64,000 nucleotides of DNA from Elephas maximus indicus (taxonomy: Eukaryota > Chordata > Mammalia > Proboscidea > Elephantidae), in assembly GCF_024166365.1 (NCBI RefSeq), contig NC_064820.1, forward strand, positions 51,251,501-51,315,500, read 5' to 3'. Numbering within the stretch: position 1 is the first letter of the stretch; the number at the start of each line of letters is the position of its first letter. The translations under genes and the position numbers were made by a program. Of this stretch, positions 57,531 through 64,000 are shown in pieces. The notes below the pieces were generated by a model. The model did no database searches. It was not told where the DNA came from and saw nothing but the letters and a program-made list of their open reading frames with translations.

Positions 57531-58290
57531 AATACATTAAAACTGTAATAATGGGATAATTTATAACCTAAGTATTTAAATGATTGCAGAATTATGAAGA
57601 ATAAATCAAATGGTAAAGACATAAATGCTTGAACATAAGGCAGGTGTATTTTCTTTTGCTGTTATTCTACAAAATTATTCCTCATAAATGACACATTATA
57701 GGAGCTTGTGCAAAGTCTCTCAAATTATATATCATGCTCTCAGTTTGTTATTAAACAGCAATGGTCTAGTTGAGGAAGTCATGTTAGGCTCAAATGACAA
57801 TCTTCATTGCTAATTTGAAATGATTTCAAAGTTCACCTGACAGAATTGGCTAGGAAAGTAGCAAAGAAATAGAATGAAGATTCAGTAACTATCTCTGAGT
57901 AAATAATTCCATAATTAAAGTGTTTGATCTTATGAGAAACATGGATTTGAAAAATTATTCACAATGAAAATACAGTGGTTATACTATAGACACCATCAAA
58001 ATTCATTTTGGGCACCAATGGGGGGGGCTTTCTTAAAATTATGCAAATAAGGTTTAATTGTGTGAGGAAATTCCAATGAACCATCAGTTGTGGATTCAAA
58101 AAGCGCTGCGTCTTAAACGACTTAGATTTGAAGATTATGTGCATTAGGAAAAAGTATTCAGTGACTCACAAAGTGGAACTAGTAGAAAAAAAGTTACAAT
58201 AATGTCAAAGATGTATATAAAGAAATTGAATGAAACGGTTCAAAAAGTTTAGAGAGGAAAATTGAATAAATAAATTCCTTTTTCTTGTCC
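57531..58290. other. No feature recognised
   Basis: About 760 AT-rich bases, with a G-run at 58021-58027. Nothing recognised. Confidence 0.5.
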
Positions 58291-59400
58291 CTGACAAGAT
58301 GGTAACCTAGAACTTGTATGGCTACTCCCCCAAGCCCAACCACTGGTATACCAATAAAGTAAGAGAAAAGGCTATGGATAGAAATAAAAAAGAAAGAAAA
58401 AGAAATGAGACAGAGACTGTCATCAATTGCAATTGGTCTGGGTGTCAGATGCATTTCTATAAATGGATTCTAGTCTCAACAGATTATGATCAGAAAATGA
58501 GCAATTGGTTTTTACTTAGTGTAGGGAAGAAACAATAGAACTTTGAGAGATAATAATAATAAATGACTGTTGTTGTTTTATGCTACTAAGGTTGGGTGGT
58601 TAATTTCACAGCAATAAAGATCAAGAACAGATTTTAGTACCTGGGAGTGAGGTGCTACTGCAATAAAAAGGAAAATGTGTGACAATGGCTTTGGGACGGA
58701 CCAGGCCATGGACTGAATGTAAAGACTTCAAAAAGACCATTAGCAAAAGCTTGATGGCCCTCAGAAAGGCTGTAACTGAGAGATTTAAATGAGAAAAATG
58801 TTACTGGAACATGAATGAAAGGAACATGTATTATGCAGTGGAAGAATCCCTGGATGGTGCAAAAGGTTTAAGCATTGGGCTACTAACCAAAAGGTTGGTG
58901 GTTCAAACTCACCCAGAGGCACCTCAGAAGAAATGCCTAGCAAACTGCTTCCGAAAGGTAACAGCTGTGAGAATTCTATGGAAGGCAGTTCTACTCTGAA
59001 GCACACGGAGTCACCATGAATCAGAAACAGCTCAACAGCAATTGGTATTTTGGTTTTAATTATGCAGTGGCAGAAAATTGAGCAATACTGTATGCTGTAA
59101 TAAATTAGGAAGAAATTTCATCTAATGCACTGGATGACCTAGCTAAGGTGATTTCCAAGTGGAGTGTTGAGGGTACAGTTTGGCCTTCGCTTGCTATCTA
59201 TAATAAATTACAAGTGAAAGATAAAGGAAAAAAAAAAAAAACAAACCTGTTAAATGTAAAAGGCTCAACATTTTCTGGGTTAGAAAATAAAACTGTTTCT
59301 CCTTCCCAGGCTCTCCAGATGGCAACCAATGCAAAAATTAAGAAATGGCTTCTCTATTGAAAGCAAAACTAATATGATACCAAGAAAACACAGACTAAAG
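58291..59400 (+). mobile_element. MaLR (ERVL-MaLR) LTR end and internal region
   Basis: About 58545-58630 has the usual MLT1 LTR end ('taataataaatgactgttgttgttttatgctactaagg... aatttcacagcaataaagatcaag'). The internal region follows ('acagattttagtacctgggagtgaggtgctactgc... aatggctttgggacgg' and 'gatttccaagtggagtgttgagggtacagtttggcc'). The 58291-58545 part is a weak match to the LTR body. Interrupted by a SINE at 58842-59058. No protein-coding capacity is expected in MaLR internals. Confidence 0.65.
58842..59058 (+). mobile_element. AfroSINE-type SINE nested in MaLR internal sequence
   Basis: 'aatccctggatggtgcaaaagg' head, 'agaagaaatgcctagcaaactgc' body, 'ccatgaatcagaaacagctc' tail, 'ttggtattttggttttaa' end. 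Perfect 12-bp TSD attatgcagtgg at 58830-58841 and 59059-59070. Confidence 0.93.
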
Positions 59401-60050
59401 ATGAAGCCAGGGTATGACTGTAAAACCCTTTGTTAAGATCTCATGAAGATTTTAAGTAGTTCCTCATAGACCCTTTCAAATAAACAAAAGACCCTTTAAG
59501 ACTATTAAGGACATATCCCAAAAGATCCTCCTTGCTAAACAATAGGATTTCTAAGCATCTTAAAGGCATTGCGCCACAGCAGCCCTACTGGGAGCAAAGG
59601 CAAAGAAGCACTTATATCAATTAGATTTGTGGGTGTGACCTTTATCTAGTTGACTGAACTCCAACACAATTCATAGAAAATACACAGGACTTTTAAGACA
59701 AACGTGATAGTGAAAATAGAGCCAGTTTGGGATAAAAGGAACAGAAAATGTACAAAATTAAGGTGTCTTTGGACACCAAACTTCTATGGGCAGAAAGCAG
59801 GCTGAGAAAACTCCTCAACTGCAAACGCAAGTTACATTTAATGGAAGAAGAAGGGTAATTCAGTGGGTAGAAGGAAGGTCTCAGAGAACACAATCTAAAG
59901 AGAGAAGAAAATATTCATAGTAAAACTGAGCCAAAATCAAGAAACTAAGCAATATGTGCCTGCCTGAATTTGAGAATTGCTGTAGAATACTTCCTGCTGT
60001 TTTAGCTTTTTTTTTTTTTGAATAGAAATGTCTAAAGCAATCAAGTAATA
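59401..60050. other. Probably continuing MaLR internal sequence, otherwise unassigned
   Basis: About 650 bases with no open frame of note. Phrases repeat locally: 'ctaagcaatatgtgcctgcctg' near 59945 resembles 'caagtaatatatgcctggcctg' near 60043. Confidence 0.35.
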
Positions 60051-60277
60051 TATGCCTGGCCTGTTCCACCATTGTGTGTGGGTGTGTGTGCAGGGGAGGG
60101 GTGGTAGAGGTAACACATCTTTTTTGTTCACAGGTCTTCAGATTAAGAGGAAGTTATATACCTCAGGGATACAATTTCCTCTCAATCTGAAGACCTGTGA
60201 ACAACAACAACAAAAAGGACATGTTATCTACCCCCCCGCCCCCCCTCCCCACACAATGGTGGAACATGCCAGGCATA
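60051..60277. repeat. Long imperfect inverted repeat (102-base arms, 23-base loop)
   Basis: Left arm 60051-60152 and right arm 60176-60277 are reverse complements. The innermost 28 bases match with one mismatch (tgttcacaggtcttcagatt... against its complement ending ...acctgtgaaca), and the outermost 28 match with one or two mismatches (tatgcctggc... ccaccattgtgtg). The middle is a G-rich/C-rich stretch that pairs less well (roughly three quarters by eye). The loop is 60153-60175. RNA from either strand would form a long hairpin. Confidence 0.88.
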
Positions 60278-60299
60278 CCCACTGAATTACTCTTCTTTT

Positions 60300-60438
60300 T
60301 CCATTGGTGCAGTGGTTAAGAGCTTGGCTGCTAACCAAAAGCTTGGCAGTTTGAATGCACCATCCGCTCCTTGGAAACCCTATGGGGGCAGTTCTATGCT
60401 GTCCTATAGGGTTGCTATGAGTCAGGATACACCCAAGG
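60300..60438 (+). mobile_element. AfroSINE-type SINE (short body)
   Basis: 'ccattggtgcagtggttaagagc' head, 'ccgctccttggaaaccctatgg' body, 'gctatgagtcaggatacacc' tail. Confidence 0.87.
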
Positions 60439-60439
60439 G

Positions 60440-61024
60440 ACAAATCCTTGGGTGGCAGAAAGAGTTGTCCTAAGGTGAAATCACCACAAAGTTATAGCAG
60501 AGCAAAAAGAAAGGTTTTATTTGGCATATATTCCAAGAGGCAAAAATGGGAAACGGACAAGCGTGCTGCCAGATCCATGTCTGTCTGAGTCCAAGGAACA
60601 TTACAAAATCGTCAGCATATGTTAACATTACAAATGGGTAAAATCATTGAAAGTTTCCCCTTTTCACAGATTGGCTAAAAACTGCCAAATCACCGTGATT
60701 CTACATTTTGAATTGTTTTTCTTAAGAATCATTGATACAAGTTTCAGTAACGACAGTCAGGAGGGTTTTCAATGGCCCAATAAATCTTACTATTTACTAA
60801 ATGCTAATAGAAAAAAATAAGAGTGGAAAATATGTGGGTCTTCTGTGCTCTGTTTATGTGAAAGTTTCCCTAAAAGATGTTTTTTAAGATTGCCCTAGTT
60901 ACCATCTTTATACCTCAGGGCCCAGTTGATGTGTCCTTGTAAGTCCTTGTGAGTCCAGCTCCAGCTAGGTCACAATGTTTATGCTGAAGGACAAGGAATA
61001 ATGGCCCCAATTTTATTTTCTAAA
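60440..61024. other. Unassigned; possibly an LTR in antisense
   Basis: About 580 bases. 'gagcaaaaagaaaggttttatttggc' followed by more complex, less AT-rich sequence could be an antisense LTR around its poly(A) signal, but I cannot confirm ends or family. Confidence 0.3.
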
Positions 61025-61212
61025 TCACAGTTGAACACTTGATTACTGGCGGTAAAGCTTGGCAGTTCTAGCTCACTCAGAGGCACCTCAGAAAACAGGC
61101 CTAGCATCTGCTTCTGCAAAGTCACAGCCTTGAAAACCCTAAGGATCAGCTCTACTCTGCACACATGGGGTTGACATAAGTCAGAATTGACTCAATGGCA
61201 ACTAACAATACC
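61025..61212 (+). mobile_element. AfroSINE-type SINE (long body), diverged head
   Basis: 'cactcagaggcacctcagaaaacaggcctagc' body, 'cacagccttgaaaaccctaagg', 'cataagtcagaattgactc' tail and 'actaacaata' end. Confidence 0.85.
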
Positions 61213-61226
61213 ATACCTAAGGGGGA

Positions 61227-61432
61227 CTCTCCTGGTGGTACAAACTTTCAATGCATTGGGCTGCTAAACAAAAGATTGGTGGTTCAAGTCCACCCATAGA
61301 CACCTCAGAAGAAAGGCCTGGTGATTTACTTCTGAAAAATCAGCCACTGAAAGCTCTATGAAGCATAGTTCTACTTGGACACACACGGGATCACCATGAG
61401 TCAGAATCGACTCAAAGGCTACTTGGTGGTGG
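61227..61432 (+). mobile_element. AfroSINE-type SINE (long body)
   Basis: 'ctctcctggtggtacaaac' head, 'cacctcagaagaaaggcctggtgatttac' and 'tctgaaaaatcagccactgaaagc' body, 'ccatgagtcagaatcgactc' tail. Flanks acctaaggggga (about 61215) and acccaaggga (about 61441) suggest a decayed TSD. It lies directly behind another SINE of the same type. Confidence 0.87.
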
Positions 61433-61609
61433 GGGTGGGTACCCAAGGGACTGCACAAGAATAGCCTCATCTTCACCTGGACCTGATTTAGATGATATCC
61501 CAAACCTGAACCTGAAGGCATGATAGATGAGATTTGGTGGGGACTGAGGATAAGAATCCTGGGAAGTCATTTGGAGTATTTTGCATAAAAATTTTTTGGC
61601 CAAAGCATC

Positions 61610-62128
61610 ATCCATGGTATTTTAAAAATATGTGCACTAATCCTTGATACCCTTCGCATGGAAAGGTGGAGGCTAACCCCTCTCCCAGTGAATACAGGCT
61701 GGTCTTAATAACTTGCTTCTAGAGCTAGAATATAGCAGAGGTGATACTGCATGGCATCCACAGATCATGTGCCTTTGGAGATCTGAGCTACCATGTAAGA
61801 AGTTCAGTCATCTGGAAGTCATCATGGAGAAGAGGCTGTATAGAAAGACCACATATAAATAGACAGCAATGCCCACAGAGCCCAGTTGCTCCTGGCTCAA
61901 CTGTTCATGTCTTCCCAGCCCAAATGTCAGAAACGTGAGTGAAGCTTTTGAGATGACTCTAGTCCCAGTCACCATCTAACAGCAATTTCAGGAGATACCC
62001 TGATTAAGAACTGTCTGGTTGACCCCAGACAATCCTGAGAATTGTGAAAGTAAATAATAACAAGTAATTATTATTTGTATGCCACTAGTGGTTTGTTAAT
62101 GTAGTAATAGTTAACTGCAACAGAAGGA
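61610..62128 (+). mobile_element. MLT1-like solo LTR (ERVL-MaLR)
   Basis: Sense MLT1-type LTR: 'ggaggctaacccctctcccagtgaatacaggctgg', 'agtcatctggaagtcatcatggagaagaggc', 'gtcagaaacgtgagtgaagc', 'aagaactgtctggttgacccc', 'aattgtgaaagtaaataataac', ending 'gccactagtggtttgttaatgtagtaatag'. The order is right along the whole LTR. Confidence 0.72.
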
Positions 62129-62217
62129 AGCCACTTGTATATAATACAGACTACACTTGAAAACATCAACAAATATTTTACTATTATAAATTTCAGCTAT
62201 TCCATTAAAATCAGAGA

Positions 62218-62436
62218 AGTTGTTGTGGTTGTCAGGTGCCATTGAGTCAGTTCCGACTCATAGCAACCCTATGTGCATCATTATGAAACATGGTCCTGTG
62301 CCATCCTCACAATTGTTGTTATGCTTGAACTCATTGTTGTAGCCACAGTGTCAAGCCATGTCGTTAAGGGTCTTCCTCATTTTCACTGATCCTCTGCTTT
62401 ACTAAGTACGATGTCCTTCTCCAGCAACTGGTTCTT
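62218..62436 (-). mobile_element. RTE LINE 3' end, minus strand (copy K1)
   Basis: 3' end at left ('tcaggtgccattgagtcagttccg'), truncated after about 220 bases in the C-terminal coding block ('agtacgatgtccttctccagcaactgg'). It abuts a plus-strand RTE head to head. Confidence 0.88.
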
Positions 62437-63737
62437 CCAGATAACAGCTACTTGGCCAACTGACTGGAAGAGATCCATATTTGCACCCATCCCAAAGAAA
62501 GGTGATCCAAGAGAATTCAGAAATTATCTAAAAATATTAATATCATATGCAAGTAAAATTTTGCTGAAGATAATCCAAAAATGCTTGCAACAGTACATCC
62601 ACAGAGAACTGCCAGAAATACAAGCCGAATTCAGAGGTGGACAAGGATGCTTTTGCTGATGGCAGATGGATCTTGGCTGAAAGCAGAGAATACCAGAAAG
62701 ATGTTTACCTGTGTTATATTGACTATGCAAAGGCATAAGGTTGTGTGGATCATAACAAATTATGGATAACATTATGAAGAATGGGAATTCCAGAACACTT
62801 ACTTGTGCTCATGAGGAACCTCTACATAGACCAAGAGGCAGTCATTCGAACAGAACGAGAGGAGACTGCATGGTTTAAAATCAGGAAAGATGTGTGTCAG
62901 GATTGTGCCCTTTCACCTTACTTATTCAATCTGTATGCTAAGCAAATAGTCCAAGAAGCTGGACTATATGAAGAACAAAAGGCTTCAGAACTGGAGGAAG
63001 ACTCATTAACAACCTGCAACATGCTTCCTGAAAGTGAAGAAGACTTGAAGCACTTACTGATAAAGATCAAAGACTACAGCCTGCAGTCTGGATTACTCCT
63101 CAACATAAAGAAAACAAAAATCCTCACAACTGGACCAATAAGCAACATTATGATAAATGGAGAAAACTCTGAAGTTGCCAAGGATTTCATTTTACTTGAA
63201 TCCACAATCGATGCCCATGGAAGCAGCAGTCAAAAAAAAAAAAAAAAAAAAGATGTCACTTTGAGGACTAAGGTAAACCTGACCTAAGCCATGGTATTTT
63301 CAATTGCCTCATATACATGCGAAAGCTGGGCAGTGATAAGGAAGACTGAAGAAGAATTGATGCCTTTAAATTACACCATTGGAGAATAATATTGAAATCA
63401 TCACAACTCCAGAAGAACAAATAAATCTGTCCTGGAAGAAGTACAACCAGAATGCTCCTTAGAAACAAGGGTGGTGAGACTTTGTCTCACATACTTTGGA
63501 CATGTTATTAATAGGGACTAGACCTCATAGGGTTGCTATGAGTGGGAATTGACTCGATGGCAGTGGGGTTTTTTTTTGAGTCCCTGGAGAATGACATCAT
63601 GCTTAGTAAAGTAGAGGGTCAGAGAAAAAGAGGAAGACCCTCAATGAGATTGGCTGGCACAGTGGCTGCAACAATGGGTTCAAACATAGGAACGATTATG
63701 AGAATGGCACAGGACTGGGCAGTGTTTCATTCTCTTT
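62437..63737 (+). mobile_element. RTE LINE fragment (copy K2), plus strand
   Basis: Starts in RT at 'acagctacttggccaactgactgg' and runs to 'gcagtgtttcattctctttgc', where it stops short of the normal 3' end. The frame 62781-63287 (168 codons) carries 'MGIPEHLLVLMRNLYIDQEAV... LSPYLFNLYAKQIVQEAGLYEEQ', but the YADD block is deleted ('ttaacaacctgcaacatgcttcc'). The segment from about 63233 to 63250 is replaced by an A-run, and a SINE tail is lodged at 63520-63577. Confidence 0.87.
63520..63577 (+). mobile_element. AfroSINE-type 3' tail nested in RTE copy K2
   Basis: 'catagggttgctatgagtgggaattgactcgatggcagtgggg' plus a T-run, 5'-truncated to about 58 bases. The RTE coding block 'catgttat...gggac' precedes it and 'gagtccctggagaatgac' follows. 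Confidence 0.82.
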
Positions 63738-64000
63738 GCTAAAGCGAAAGGAAGAAATGATGAAGTAAAAGAGCTGAACAGAAAATTTCAAAGGGAGTCT
63801 CGAGAAGACTAAAGTATTATAACGACATGTGCAAAGAAAGACCTGGAGTTAGAAAACCAAAATAAAAGAACATATTTGGCATTTCTCAAGCTGAAAGAAC
63901 TGAAGAAAAAATTCAATCCTTGAAGGATTCTATGGGCAAAATACTGAACGGCGCAGGAAGTATCAAAAGAAGATGGAAGGAATACACAGAGTTACTACAC
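63738..64000 (+). mobile_element. RTE LINE internal segment (copy L), continues past the window
   Basis: Linker region between endonuclease and RT in plus orientation: 'cgaaaggaagaaatgatgaagtaaaagagctg', 'catttctcaagctgaaagaactgaagaaaaaattcaa', 'gaaggattctatgggcaaaatactg' and 'agatggaaggaatacacagag'. It begins immediately where copy K2 breaks off, giving a head-to-tail join. Confidence 0.88.

Overview
The window looks like intergenic or deep-intronic DNA from an afrotherian mammal, most likely an elephant. I found no host protein-coding exon, RNA gene, CpG island or CRISPR array that I could defend. The organism call rests on three things seen together. First, there are dozens of copies of a tRNA-headed SINE of the AfroSINE type (two body types, both ending in the same 'ctatgagtcggaatcgact' tail). 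Second, there are at least eleven pieces of one RTE/BovB-clade LINE. Third, there is an L1 whose 3' UTR recurs three times. The species name is inference; the families are read from the sequence.

Layout. 1-1235 is an eroded ERV-L pol end (RNase H tail, integrase, dUTPase-like domain), followed by an old L1 3' end. 2.7-7.1 kb is a knot of SINE and RTE insertions, several with readable target-site duplications (TSDs). 7.1-14.5 kb is old repeats and scattered SINEs, including a SINE inserted antisense in another SINE. 14.5-16.3 kb is an RTE with an inverted 5' half. 16.3-22.7 kb is mostly single-copy-looking sequence. 22.7-25.9 kb is a full-length but dead RTE on the minus strand. 26-31 kb holds L1 fragments and a second near-full-length RTE that carries a SINE and a solo LTR. 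31-46 kb alternates unassigned sequence with RTE, SINE, LTR and L1 fragments. 46.4-48.1 kb is another 5'-inverted RTE. 48-51 kb is old L1. 51.4-56.35 kb is a nest: a SINE, an L1 in the SINE's tail, then a second L1 and a second SINE inside that L1. 56.4-64 kb has MaLR-type LTR sequence, a 102-bp-arm hairpin, more SINEs and a cluster of RTE pieces running off the window.

How the parts relate. The RTE looks like the partner that mobilised the SINEs: all SINE types share its 3' end, and one also carries a stretch from its 5' untranslated region. TSDs of 11-15 bp let the order of events be read at many sites. Two RTE copies carry 5' inversions inside perfect 12-bp TSDs, which is the pattern called twin priming in L1. 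By my hand summation RTE-derived DNA is about 15 kb, roughly a quarter of the window. All open reading frames found belong to transposons and are broken.
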